Assembly (NCBI GenBank): GCA_036006525.1
Contig: DASYPP010000075.1
Coordinates: 1-7,321 of the forward strand
Origin: DASYPP01 sp036006525
GTDB lineage: Bacteria; Gemmatimonadota; Gemmatimonadetes; Gemmatimonadales; GWC2-71-9
Direction: 5' to 3'
DNA length: 7,321 nt
Under the pieces are notes generated by a model that was given only the letters and a program-made list of their open reading frames with translations, did not search any database and was not told where the DNA came from. Below are positions 1 to 6,202 of the stretch, in pieces; position 1 is the first letter of the stretch, and every line of letters begins with the position of its first letter. Position numbers and translations under genes: made by a program.

Positions 1-289
1 CGAAGCCTCGCTCGGTGAAGGTCGGGGCGCCGGTGCGGTGGATGTAGAGGCCCCAGGTCCGCAACGACACGCGCTCCACTCCGTCGCGCACACTTACCCC
101 ACCTACCACCGCGGAATCGAGCGTGAGGCGTGCCAGCGTCGTGCTGTCGCCACTGGTGAGCGCCGCGAGCACGGAGTCAGCAACGGCGACGGCCGCCTTC
201 CCCTCGGCGTCGCTGGCCTGCGCCTGCGCGTATCGCGCCGAGGCAGCCATAATGAGCACCGTGACAAACGAACGCATCATGGCGCGCAA
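1..289 (-). CDS. Secreted NTF2-like (SnoaL/DUF4440-type) protein, 3' part cut by the window edge
   Basis: The reading frame is open from about 289 down to base 1 and runs off the window. The product begins with a short basic end, a hydrophobic stretch (SFVTVLIMAAS) and an AQAQA cleavage-like region, so it is probably exported. The next segment, with VAVADSVLAALTSGDSTTL and an acidic helix turn followed by LDSAVVGGVSV, resembles the first helix and strand of NTF2-like/SnoaL folds, a diverse group of small alpha+beta barrels. That family call is an inference from pattern only. Two starts are possible. An ATG at 280 (doubled ATGATG) lies 15 nt from the AGGAG at 296-300. An in-frame TTG at 289 lies only 6 nt from it, which is better spacing and is the one used here. 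The AGGAG overlaps the stop codon of the upstream lipoprotein gene (TGAGGAG), so the two are probably translationally coupled. Catalytic residues, if any, are outside the window. Confidence 0.6.
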   Translation of the reverse strand, partial: MRAMMRSFVTVLIMAASARYAQAQASDAEGKAAVAVADSVLAALTSGDSTTLARLTLDSAVVGGVSVRDGVERVSLRTWGLYIHRTGAPTFTERGF

Positions 290-295
290 GGGGGA

Positions 296-300
296 CTCCT
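296..300 (-). promoter_or_regulatory. Ribosome-binding site overlapping the upstream stop codon
   Basis: Sense sequence TGAGGAG: the TGA is the stop of the lipoprotein gene ending at 300, and AGGAG is the Shine-Dalgarno for the NTF2-like gene. Spacing is 6 nt to TTG 289 and 15 nt to ATG 280, which argues for the TTG start. Confidence 0.6.
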
Positions 301-911
301 CAAGAGCAGGTCAGCGTAAAATTGATATGAAGCGTGTCGTCCAGCGGGATAACTACATCCTGGGGATTGGACTCCGCCACCAGGCAATTGGCGCCAGCAC
401 CTGTGAGTCCGATGCTGTGGGCGCCCGCGGGGACGTATGGAAAGCCCAGGCCAGCTGTATTGGGATCGGCCCCACCGATCGCAACACCATCGAAGGTGAT
501 GATAAGAGGACTGGGCTGGTTGGGACCACTGGTCGGGAGACCCACGGCCAGGAACCCCCAGTTGACTGCACAGGACACATTGAACTGGACGGCGGTCGTA
601 TCATCTGCGACGACATTGGTGGCGATGGAAGAGTCAGGAACCGAGCACTGAGACCGGAGGAGACTGATATCGGTGCTGTGAGTCCCGGCAGGAACCGAGT
701 CAATGGTGAGAATCGAGTCGGTGCGCAGGATGCGTGGAATGGCGCCGTCCAGGACGACATGGAAGTAGAACGGACCGGGTATCAGGGGTCCGGTCGTGGT
801 GTTGCTCACCTGGATTGATCCGAACTCCGGCGGATCGTTGGATTGAGAATCATGACAGGCCAGACTAAAGGCACCAGCGGCCAGCGCGGAAAGCAGGATG
901 CGGGGGTTCAT
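300..911 (-). CDS. Lipoprotein with two tandem PEGA/Ig-like beta domains, function unknown
   Basis: A 203-residue protein with a lipoprotein signal: a short N-terminus, a hydrophobic stretch and SLAC with the lipid-acceptor Cys at residue 19. The mature part is an internal duplication. Residues about 31-114 and 119-202 align through T..GP, a strand ending in LDG or FDG, VPAGTHS (73-79) versus VPAGAHS (160-166), one Cys (89; 176), an acidic DDT turn and a closing Cys (114; 202). Each repeat therefore has its own Cys pair, suggesting a disulfide in each extracytoplasmic beta-sandwich. I have seen this VPAGxHS...C layout in cell-surface proteins of Gemmatimonadota-like bacteria, but assign no function. 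The start is ATG 911 because its ATG overlaps the previous gene's TGA as ATGA and a GAGG lies 10 nt upstream. An in-frame TTG at 920 would add three residues but is less likely. It is the middle gene of a three-gene cluster. Confidence 0.8.
   Translation of the reverse strand: MNPRILLSALAAGAFSLACHDSQSNDPPEFGSIQVSNTTTGPLIPGPFYFHVVLDGAIPRILRTDSILTIDSVPAGTHSTDISLLRSQCSVPDSSIATNVVADDTTAVQFNVSCAVNWGFLAVGLPTSGPNQPSPLIITFDGVAIGGADPNTAGLGFPYVPAGAHSIGLTGAGANCLVAESNPQDVVIPLDDTLHINFTLTCS
908..911 (-). other. ATGA stop/start overlap coupling the two lipoprotein genes
   Basis: The TGA (910-908) ending the first lipoprotein shares two bases with the ATG (911-909) starting the second, the classic arrangement for re-initiation by terminating ribosomes. 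It also fixes the start of the downstream gene. Confidence 0.85.
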
Positions 912-1372
912 GGCGAACAAGCCTCAGCCTCTGTCACCTGGCCCCGGCCAGGCAGTGACACCTTCCACCCCTTGGCCCGATCCGGCACAAAGGATCCCGT
1001 GCTCGGCGCGGCCAATACGATGGACCCTGAGGCGGGAATGGTTCCCAGTGAGACTGCGTCGCCGGTGGTCCAAGAGAAGGTCGTGGTGTCCGGTCCACCT
1101 ATCACGCGGAAGATTGCGCCGGGTGGAAGGGTGAGACAGGCGGAAGGGGTGGTGACGAGACCCAGGTCGATTGACCAGTTCCCACCGGGCGTGCCAGGCT
1201 GCTTGTCGGGAAAGGCGAGAACCCGGATCGGTGAGCAGTTCATCAGCTGACAGCTGTCGTTGGTGACCAGCAGGGTCATCTCATCAGTCGGGGGCTCCTC
1301 CGATGAAGAGCAGGCGACGAGTGAGAGAAGCAGGGCCGGGACAACGGCCGGCAGTCCGGGGAAGCGTGCCAT
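908..1372 (-). CDS. Small lipoprotein of unknown function, first gene of the lipoprotein cluster
   Basis: A 154-residue protein with a clear lipoprotein signal: Arg at position 3, a Leu/Val-rich core, and LVAC with the acceptor Cys at residue 21, followed by a Ser/Glu/Pro linker typical of a surface-anchored protein. The mature domain opens with a strand (MTLLVTND) and contains Cys 41, 46, 79 and 152, which could form two disulfides. Repeated Gly/Pro/Thr turns suggest an all-beta fold. I do not recognise the family. The start at ATG 1372 is supported by GAGGG (1377-1381) with 4-nt spacing. Its TGA overlaps the ATG of the next lipoprotein (ATGA at 908-911), so the two are almost certainly co-transcribed and translationally coupled. 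The upstream 85 bp show no convincing sigma-70 promoter by eye. Confidence 0.78.
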   Translation of the reverse strand: MARFPGLPAVVPALLLSLVACSSSEEPPTDEMTLLVTNDSCQLMNCSPIRVLAFPDKQPGTPGGNWSIDLGLVTTPSACLTLPPGAIFRVIGGPDTTTFSWTTGDAVSLGTIPASGSIVLAAPSTGSFVPDRAKGWKVSLPGRGQVTEAEACSP

Positions 1373-1457
1373 GGGACCCTCGACGGTGTGTTTGGCGACT
1401 GCGGTAACGTGGAGGCGGATGGGAGACGAAGCAAGCCTGGAGGCTCACACCTTCCTC

Positions 1458-1490
1458 CTACCGCCCATCCAGGTCGTACGCCTTGATCTT
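1458..1490 (-). repeat. Displaced copy of the last 10 codons plus stop of the activator gene (distal copy)
   Basis: A near-identical copy of 1721-1753. In the sense direction it still spells KIKAYDLDGR followed by TAG, differing from the gene copy by two bases. It is not preceded by the rest of the gene but by the 99-bp element at 1491-1589. It is followed in the sense direction by GGAGGAAGG and ordinary sequence, so it may mark the original end of the gene before expansion of the repeat. Confidence 0.85.
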
Positions 1491-1589
1491 CTAGACCGCA
1501 GATTTCCCAGATTGGCGCAGATGACCCAGATTTGTCGATGAGCAATCTTGTAATCTGCGAAATCCTCAAAATCTGAGCAATCTGTGGTT
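1491..1589. repeat. 99-bp palindromic intergenic element, copy 1
   Basis: About 95% identical (5 substitutions in 99, counted by eye) to 1622-1720. Its ends are an imperfect 19-bp inverted repeat (1495-1513 and 1570-1588) built from ACC-CAGATT-CAGATT, with several further AGATT/AATCT motifs inside. There is no coding capacity, so it is a non-autonomous, MITE- or REP-like element. Confidence 0.85.
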
Positions 1590-1621
1590 CTACGCCCGTC
1601 CAGATCGTACGCCTTGATCTT
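1590..1621 (-). repeat. Displaced copy of the activator's last 10 codons, middle copy (stop frame lost)
   Basis: Same segment as 1721-1753 but one base shorter: a missing C before the stop puts the TAG out of frame. It still reads KIKAYDLDG in the sense direction. It lies between the two 99-bp elements, giving the order A-B-A-B-A, where A is the gene end and B the element. Confidence 0.85.
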
Positions 1622-1720
1622 CTAGACCGCAGATTACCCAGATTGGCGCAGCTGACCCAGGTTTGTCGATGATCAATCTTCTAATCTGCGAAATCCTCAA
1701 AATCTGAGCAATCTGTGGTT
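1622..1720. repeat. 99-bp palindromic intergenic element, copy 2
   Basis: It begins immediately after the activator's TAG stop. Terminal inverted repeats are at 1626-1644 and 1701-1719 (16 of 19 positions pair). It is a near-duplicate of 1491-1589. Period between units is 131 bp on one side and 132 bp on the other, the difference being the single C lost in the middle gene-end copy. The transcript could fold into a long stem and may influence 3'-end formation, but there is no T-tract typical of an intrinsic terminator. Confidence 0.85.
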
Positions 1721-3229
1721 CTACCGCCCATCCAGATCGTATGCCTTGATCTTCCGGTATAGCGTCCGCTCTCCGATCCCCAGCACCTCGGCCGCCTTGC
1801 GCCGGTTGCCCCGGTACTCCTCCAGGGCCGCCTGGATGGCGGCCTTCTCAACATCCGCCATTGTCATCCCGGGCCGGTACACGACGGTATCGGGCGGCGC
1901 CGGCTCCGAATCCACCACCTCGGCGATGGCCGGCTCCCCCAGGTCGATCACCTGCACCCGCTGGGGCCGATCTTCGAGGCGCCGGCGCAGCTCTTCCACC
2001 TGGAGCCGAAGCTCCACCAGCGAACGGAGGATGAACTCCAGCTCCTGGGCCGGGACATCGCGGTGGGTACCGCCCAGGGTGCCGATCCGCATGGGGAGCA
2101 TGCGGCCGGGACCGTCCAGGATGTCGCGCGGGATGTCGCTGGCCCGGATCTCGGTGCCCGGCGCCAGTACCACCATGGATTCGATCAGGTTTCGAAGCTG
2201 GCGCACGTTGCCCGGCCAGGGCGCCTCCACCAGCAGCCGCATCGCTTCGGGGGTGATGCCGCGGAACTTGCGATCGTGCTCCCGGGCGAACTCCAGGATG
2301 AAGCGGTGGACCAGGAGCGGAATGTCCGCCCGGCGCTCGCGGAGCGGCGGTAGGTAGACGTTGAGGACGTTGAGCCGATAGTACAGGTCGTCGCGGAACT
2401 CGCCCAGCTCGACCCTTTCCTTGAGATTGGTATTGGTGGCCGCCACCACCCGCACGTCCACCTTGATCGGCTGGGTGCCGCCCACCCGGAAGAAGTTCCG
2501 GCTCTCCAGCACCCGGAGCAGCTTCACCTGCACGCTGGGCGGGATCTCGCCGATCTCGTCCAGGAAGATCGTCCCCTCGTCCGCCAGCTCGAAGCGGCCC
2601 AGCCGCCGTTCGGCGGCGCCGGTGAAGGCGCCTTTCTCGTGGCCGAACAGCTCGGACTCGAGCAGGGTCTCGGGCAGCGCGGCGCAGTTCACCGCGATGA
2701 ACGGCTTGCCGCGATGGGGCGACAGGTCGTGCAGCGCCTTGGCGACCAGCTCCTTGCCGGTCCCCGACTCGCCCTGCACCAGCACCGTGCTCGACACCGG
2801 CGCCATCTGCTCGATCTTGACCAGCAGCTCCTGGATGGCCGGGCTCTCGCCCATGATGCCGGTGCGCTCCTGCAGTTTCCGGCGATCGATCATCCGCCGC
2901 GCCGTCGAGAGCACATCCTCGGTGGAGACCGGCTTGGTCATGATCTCGGTGACCCCGAGGTCGCCTTCGATCCGGCCGGTGTCGGTGGGCTCCAGCAGGG
3001 CCAGCGAGGAGATCGCCGAATCGCGCGCCGCCGCGGCGAGCTGGCGGGTGTGGGTCTCGTGCAGACCGCCGGTGAGGATCACCAGGTCCGGGGTGTCGCG
3101 CCGGAGCGCGGCACGGCCGTCGTCCACCGGCGCCACCATGGACGTGGCAAAGCCCGCTGCCTCAAAGGCGGCGTTGAGACGGACCGCCGTCTCGATGTCA
3201 TCCATGGTGATCAACGCGCGCTCAGCCAT
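1721..3229 (-). CDS. Sigma-54-dependent NtrC-family activator with degenerate receiver domain
   Basis: A 502-residue bacterial enhancer-binding protein with three parts. Residues 1-115 form a receiver-like domain. Acidic D10-D11 and K99 (TKP) are present, but the phosphoacceptor position after DLVIL is Thr53 instead of Asp and the usual Ser/Thr after strand 4 is missing, so Asp phosphorylation is unlikely. Residues ~124-370 are the AAA+ domain: Walker A GESGTGKE (153-160), intact GAFTGA sigma-54 contact loop (200-205), Walker B IFLDEIGE (221-228), and GNVRQLRN sensor II (340-347). Residues ~395-422 are Leu/Arg/Glu-rich with coiled-coil character, and ~459-498 form a Fis-type HTH. It should drive ATP-dependent open-complex formation at sigma-54 promoters; no target promoter is evident here. 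The ATG at 3229 has no Shine-Dalgarno and abuts a heptamer repeat. The last ten codons are duplicated downstream. Confidence 0.95.
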   Translation of the reverse strand: MAERALITMDDIETAVRLNAAFEAAGFATSMVAPVDDGRAALRRDTPDLVILTGGLHETHTRQLAAAARDSAISSLALLEPTDTGRIEGDLGVTEIMTKPVSTEDVLSTARRMIDRRKLQERTGIMGESPAIQELLVKIEQMAPVSSTVLVQGESGTGKELVAKALHDLSPHRGKPFIAVNCAALPETLLESELFGHEKGAFTGAAERRLGRFELADEGTIFLDEIGEIPPSVQVKLLRVLESRNFFRVGGTQPIKVDVRVVAATNTNLKERVELGEFRDDLYYRLNVLNVYLPPLRERRADIPLLVHRFILEFAREHDRKFRGITPEAMRLLVEAPWPGNVRQLRNLIESMVVLAPGTEIRASDIPRDILDGPGRMLPMRIGTLGGTHRDVPAQELEFILRSLVELRLQVEELRRRLEDRPQRVQVIDLGEPAIAEVVDSEPAPPDTVVYRPGMTMADVEKAAIQAALEEYRGNRRKAAEVLGIGERTLYRKIKAYDLDGR

Positions 3230-3232
3230 TTA

Positions 3233-3263
3233 GTGACAAGTGACAAGTGACAAGTGACAAGTG
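3233..3263. repeat. GTGACAA heptamer tandem repeat, about 4.4 copies
   Basis: Four perfect GTGACAA units (3233-3239, 3240-3246, 3247-3253, 3254-3260) plus a partial GTG. It lies 3 bp upstream of the activator's ATG, where the ribosome-binding site should be. In the sense direction it reads as repeated CACTTGT, which has no Shine-Dalgarno character. Such short perfect arrays can change copy number by replication slippage. Confidence 0.9.
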
Positions 3264-3270
3264 CTCAATT

Positions 3271-3364
3271 TGTCATTCCGAGCGTAGGGAGGAATCTTGT
3301 TTCGGCGGCTGGTAATCGGCTACCAGGCTGGGTGAGAAGATCCCTCGCTATGCTCGGGATGACA
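3271..3364. repeat. Imperfect inverted-repeat element (TCATTCCGAGC family) after mogA
   Basis: Two 28-bp arms, 3271-3298 and 3337-3364, pair at 24 of 28 positions. The arms begin TGTCATTCCGAGC and TGTCATCCCGAGC when read inward, separated by a 38-bp spacer. This resembles a dispersed intergenic palindrome I know from several bacterial phyla (CATTCCGAGC...GAGGAATCTT type). It starts 26 bp after the mogA stop and ends next to the heptamer array before the activator. There is no coding content. Confidence 0.85.
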
Positions 3365-3390
3365 TCCTGCAAATGCTGGATGACATCGTG

Positions 3391-3873
3391 CTAATGTTCG
3401 GTTTTCCCTCTCAGCAGATCCACTGCGTGTTCCACGACCTTCTCCAGCACCGCCAATCCATCCTTCACCCCGCCTGGGCTGCCGGGAAGATTCACGATCA
3501 GGGATTTCCCCCGGGTCCCCGCCAACCCGCGCGAGAGGATCGCCGCCGGCACCCGGGGCCAGGCGCCCATTCGCATGGCTTCGGCGATTCCGGGGAGAGG
3601 TTTCTGGATGACGCCGGCGGTGGCTTCGGGAGTGATATCGCGGGCCGAGACGCCGGTGCCGCCGGTGGTGATCACCAGGTCGGCAAGGTTCTGGTCGCAC
3701 CAGCGGACCAGGTGGGAGACAATGTCTTTCGCTTCGTCGGCCACGATCTCGCGCGCCGCGATCTCATAGCCGCGCTGCTTCGCCCACTCGGCGATGGCGT
3801 CGCCTGAGGTATCAGCCCGCCCTCCACTGCTGCCCCGGTCGCTGACCGTGAGTATCGCAACTCGAATTGGCAT
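3391..3873 (-). CDS. mogA: Molybdopterin adenylyltransferase, MogA/MoaB family
   Basis: A 160-residue protein that should adenylylate molybdopterin before molybdate insertion, a cytoplasmic step of molybdenum cofactor synthesis. Family signatures are complete: N-terminal VAILTVSDRG (5-14), the TTGGTG nucleotide/molybdopterin loop at 69-74 followed by ARDITPEA (77-84), and NLPGSPGG (128-135). The length is close to that of MoaB and slightly below MogA, and the fold covers the entire protein. The name MogA is used for function; by length it could equally be called moaB. The start is ATG 3873, where the VAILTVSDR strand begins at the usual distance. The Shine-Dalgarno is weak (a GAG about 10 nt upstream). 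No other cofactor genes are nearby, so the pathway is presumably completed elsewhere in the genome. Confidence 0.93.
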   Translation of the reverse strand: MPIRVAILTVSDRGSSGGRADTSGDAIAEWAKQRGYEIAAREIVADEAKDIVSHLVRWCDQNLADLVITTGGTGVSARDITPEATAGVIQKPLPGIAEAMRMGAWPRVPAAILSRGLAGTRGKSLIVNLPGSPGGVKDGLAVLEKVVEHAVDLLRGKTEH

Positions 3874-3885
3874 TCAGAACTGCTC

Positions 3886-3954
3886 AACGCAAAGACGCGA
3901 AGTCGCAAAGAACCACATGATTGTCTTTTCTTGGCGTCTTGGCGCCTTCGAGTT
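3886..3954. repeat. Imperfect inverted-repeat element (AACGCAAAGACGC family) between gcvT and mogA
   Basis: 27-bp arms at 3886-3912 and 3928-3954 pair at about 21 of 27 positions, with mismatches spaced regularly every four or so bases. The 15-bp loop makes a strong hairpin in RNA. It lies 22 bp after the gcvT stop and 12 bp before the mogA start. It contains repeated GCAAAG/CGAAG-like modules and no coding content. No T-tract follows in the sense direction, so a terminator role is uncertain. Confidence 0.8.
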
Positions 3955-3976
3955 GGCAGTTTGGCAGAGCCATCCG

Positions 3977-5086
3977 TCACTTACCTTTCTTTACGGAACC
4001 GCTCTTGTAGAACGGCATCTTGACGACCTCTGCCTCCTGCTTCTCTCCCCGCACATCCACCTGGAATTTCGTCCCCGCCTTGGCCGCCGCGGCGGGCAGG
4101 TAGGTGGTTCCGATCGCGATACCGAGCGAGGGACTCACGGTGCCGCTCCGGACCGTGTCCACCTGGCTCCCCTCGTAGAACACCGGGTAGCCCTGCCGCG
4201 GAAAACTCTTCCCGGCCATGGTGAACCCGACCATTCTCCGGGTGACGCCATGCAGCTTCTGCCGCCGCAACGCCTCGGCGCCGGTAAACGGCGAGCCCTT
4301 GTCCAGCTTCACGATCCAGCCCAGCCCGGCTTCGAGCGGGGTGCTGTTCTCGTCGATCTCGTGGCCATAAAGGGCATAACCGACCTCGAGCCGGAGCGAG
4401 TCCCGGGCGCCGAGGCCGATGGGCTGGGCCTTGCCGGGTCCGGTGAGCGCGTTCCACACGGTCTCGGTGTCGCGCCAGCGGCAGTAGATCTCGAACCCGT
4501 CTTCCCCGGTGTACCCGGTGCGGGAAATGAAGCAGCCGCACCCGGCCACCTTGCCGCTGGTGTGATGGTAGTAGGGGATGTAGGAGAGCTGGGTCTCGGA
4601 AACGGCCTGGAGCAGCGCTTCGGCGCGGGGGCCCTGGAGCGCCAGCAGTCCCACGTCGTCCGAAATGTTCTTCAGCCGGATATTGGCGCCCTGCTTGTGT
4701 TCCACGAAATGATCCCAGATCCGGTCGGCGTTGGACGCGTTCACCACGACCATGATCTTGTCCTCGAAGCGATAGACCGTGCAGTCATCGAGAAAAGTGC
4801 CCTCCGGCGAGAGCACGGCCGAGTACTGCACCTCTCCCGCTGCCAGCGCGCCCACGTCGTTGGTCGTCATCCGGTTGACGAACGCGTTCCGGTCCGGGCC
4901 GGTGACTTCGATCTCGCCCATGTGGGACACGTCGAAGATGCCGGCGTCGGTCCGCACCGCCTTGTGCTCGTTGATGATCCCGGCGGGGTACTGCACCGGC
5001 ATTTCCCAGCCGGCAAAGGGGACCATCTTGCCGCCGAGTTTCTTGTGGACTTCGTAGAGTGGCGTGTGCTTCAGCACATCAGACAT
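3977..5086 (-). CDS. gcvT: Glycine cleavage system T protein (aminomethyltransferase)
   Basis: A 369-residue protein, close to the 364 of E. coli GcvT. It transfers the methylene carbon of the aminomethyl-lipoyl H protein to tetrahydrofolate, giving 5,10-methylene-THF and ammonia. Family landmarks: TPLYEVHKKLGGKMVPFAGWEMP (8-30), FDVSHMGE (51-58), MTTNDV (73-78), FLDD with Asp100-Asp101 at the conserved folate-site acidic pair, RTGYTGEDGFE (189-199), and GLGARDSLRLE (224-234). The C-terminal barrel domain is complete and ends in a Lys-rich tail. The start is ATG 5086 with GAGGAT (5091-5096) 4 nt upstream. An in-frame extension to 5158 would be translated through an intergenic palindrome and is rejected. 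The genes for the H, P and L proteins are not in the window, so gcvT is detached from its partners here. Confidence 0.96.
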   Translation of the reverse strand: MSDVLKHTPLYEVHKKLGGKMVPFAGWEMPVQYPAGIINEHKAVRTDAGIFDVSHMGEIEVTGPDRNAFVNRMTTNDVGALAAGEVQYSAVLSPEGTFLDDCTVYRFEDKIMVVVNASNADRIWDHFVEHKQGANIRLKNISDDVGLLALQGPRAEALLQAVSETQLSYIPYYHHTSGKVAGCGCFISRTGYTGEDGFEIYCRWRDTETVWNALTGPGKAQPIGLGARDSLRLEVGYALYGHEIDENSTPLEAGLGWIVKLDKGSPFTGAEALRRQKLHGVTRRMVGFTMAGKSFPRQGYPVFYEGSQVDTVRSGTVSPSLGIAIGTTYLPAAAAKAGTKFQVDVRGEKQEAEVVKMPFYKSGSVKKGK

Positions 5087-5090
5087 TGAG

Positions 5091-5096
5091 ATCCTC
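5091..5096 (-). promoter_or_regulatory. Ribosome-binding site of gcvT
   Basis: GAGGAT in the sense strand, 4 nt before ATG 5086. This fixes the gcvT start downstream of the inverted-repeat element rather than at 5158. Confidence 0.75.
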
Positions 5097-5104
5097 GTCA
5101 ACTG

Positions 5105-5205
5105 ATTCACCACGGAGCCACGAAGTTCACGAAGGTTGCACGGAGAACCGATAGACAATGTTTTCTTCGTGCCGCCTACGTGGTCTCCGTGACTCCGTGG
5201 CGAAT
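5105..5205. repeat. 101-bp long hairpin (CCACGGAG family) in the argF-gcvT gap
   Basis: 45-bp arms, 5105-5149 and 5161-5205, pair at about 34 of 45 positions around an 11-bp loop. The outer 21 bp (ATTC.CCACGGAG.CACG.AG) pair at 18 of 21. It consists of repeated CACGGAG/CACGAAG modules, like dispersed intergenic palindromes seen in many environmental bacteria. It starts 4 bp after the argF stop and ends 18 bp before the gcvT start, filling the gap and forming most of the gcvT leader. There is no T-tract in the sense direction. Confidence 0.85.
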
Positions 5206-5209
5206 TGGT

Positions 5210-6118
5210 TTACTTGATGTTTCCCATAAGCATTGCCATCAAAGCTTTTTGCGCATGCAACCGGTTTTCCGCCTGGTCCCACACCCGCGACTGCGGACCT
5301 TCCAGGACTTCTTCCGAGACCTCTTCTCCCCGGTGCGCGGGCAGGCAGTGCAGGAAGATCGCCTTGGGATCCGCCTGCTTCATGAGCTTCGCGTCCACGC
5401 AGTAGCCCTGGAAAGCCTGGAGCCGCGCCTCGGCTTCACCTTCCTGCCCCATCGACGCGAACACATCGGTATTCACCACGTGGGCGCCGGCCACCGCTTC
5501 TTCCGGCAGCTCGGTGATCGTGAGCTTGGCCTTCTTGCTGTTGGCCTCGAAGATGTCGTGGTTGGGCTCGTAGCCTTCAGGGCAGGCGAGGCGAAGCTCG
5601 AAGCCGAGCAGGCCGGCACACTCGATCCAGCTGTTGGCCATGTTGTTCCCGTCGCCGATCCAGGCCACGATCTTTCCCTCCAGGCTGCCCAGGTTTTCCT
5701 GGATGGTCATGAGGTCGGCGAGCAGCTGGCAGGGGTGCAGCAAGTCGGTCAGCCCGTTGATGATCGGGATGCTGGCGAACTTGGCCAGCTCGATGACGTC
5801 ATCCTGGGCAAAGGTCCGGATCATGATCCCGTCGAGATACCGGGAGAGCACCCGGGCGGTGTCCCGAATTGGCTCACCCCGCCCGAGCTGGATGTCGCGG
5901 GCGGAGAGAAAGAGGGCATGGCCGCCGAGCTGATACATCCCCACCTCAAACGAGACCCGGGTCCGGGTGGAGCTCTTCGCGAAGACCATACCTAAGGTCT
6001 TTCCTGCCAATGGCTTATCGCGGTATTTGCCGCTCTTCATTTCGAGCGCCAGCTGGATCAGCCTGGCGTTCTCGGCTTTGGAAAGATCGGTGTTGGCGAG
6101 GAAGTCTCGTTCGGCCAT
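5210..6118 (-). CDS. argF: Ornithine carbamoyltransferase
   Basis: A 302-residue cytoplasmic enzyme that joins carbamoyl phosphate and ornithine to give citrulline in arginine synthesis. Carbamoyl-phosphate motif STRTR is at 50-54, HPCQ at 128-131 following NGLTDLL, the nucleotide-fold-like GDGNNMANSW at 155-164, the ornithine-binding SMG loop at 222-224 (TDVFASMGQE, where most relatives have a Trp in place of the Phe), and HCLPAHRGEEVS at 257-268 with the catalytic Cys258. This distinguishes it from aspartate carbamoyltransferase and from the acetylornithine-type enzymes as far as motifs allow. The length is typical (300-340). The start is ATG 6118 by alignment with MAERDFL; no good Shine-Dalgarno is visible in the 20 nt upstream. 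No other arg genes and no obvious ArgR box are seen. Confidence 0.96.
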   Translation of the reverse strand: MAERDFLANTDLSKAENARLIQLALEMKSGKYRDKPLAGKTLGMVFAKSSTRTRVSFEVGMYQLGGHALFLSARDIQLGRGEPIRDTARVLSRYLDGIMIRTFAQDDVIELAKFASIPIINGLTDLLHPCQLLADLMTIQENLGSLEGKIVAWIGDGNNMANSWIECAGLLGFELRLACPEGYEPNHDIFEANSKKAKLTITELPEEAVAGAHVVNTDVFASMGQEGEAEARLQAFQGYCVDAKLMKQADPKAIFLHCLPAHRGEEVSEEVLEGPQSRVWDQAENRLHAQKALMAMLMGNIK

Positions 6119-6174
6119 GAGTCTTGAGTGCTAGAGGGGGAATGACATTTTGGCAGGGATAGTAATCTGGAAAA

Positions 6175-6202
6175 GCGTAAGCGGTAAGCCGTAAGAAGTA
6201 AG
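6175..6202. repeat. NNGTAAG heptad repeat, four units
   Basis: Units GCGTAAG, CGGTAAG, CCGTAAG and AAGTAAG lie in perfect 7-bp register. The array overlaps the left arm of the inverted repeat at 6190-6276. The 7-bp period matches that of the unrelated GTGACAA array at 3233-3263. Confidence 0.75.

Noticed and set aside
123..818. Plus-strand open frame of 231 codons opposite the lipoprotein genes
   Set aside because: The minus-strand frames have lipoprotein signals, ribosome-binding sites and internal domain repeats. The plus-strand frame has none of these.
1458..1753. CRISPR array or clustered repeats with spacers
   Set aside because: The A copies (32-33 bp) are gene ends and the intervening 99-bp segments are themselves repeats, not unique spacers. 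No cas gene is present.
3874..3976. Intrinsic terminator after gcvT
   Set aside because: The hairpin lacks a following T-tract in the direction of transcription and has many regular mismatches, so it fits a dispersed repeat better than a terminator.
3794..5089. Long plus-strand open frame of 431 codons opposite gcvT
   Set aside because: It lies antisense to gcvT, whose motifs are complete. The translation is a Gly/Pro/Arg/His-rich low-information sequence typical of antisense frames in high-GC DNA.
5087..5158. N-terminal extension of gcvT by 24 residues
   Set aside because: The extension would be translated from the inverted-repeat element. GcvT homologues begin near the MSDV..TPLYE segment, and GAGGAT is correctly placed for ATG 5086.
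5087..5209. Glycine riboswitch in the gcvT leader
   Set aside because: The leader is filled by a CACGGAG inverted repeat. I see no glycine-aptamer core, and the same type of hairpin occurs in unrelated gaps.
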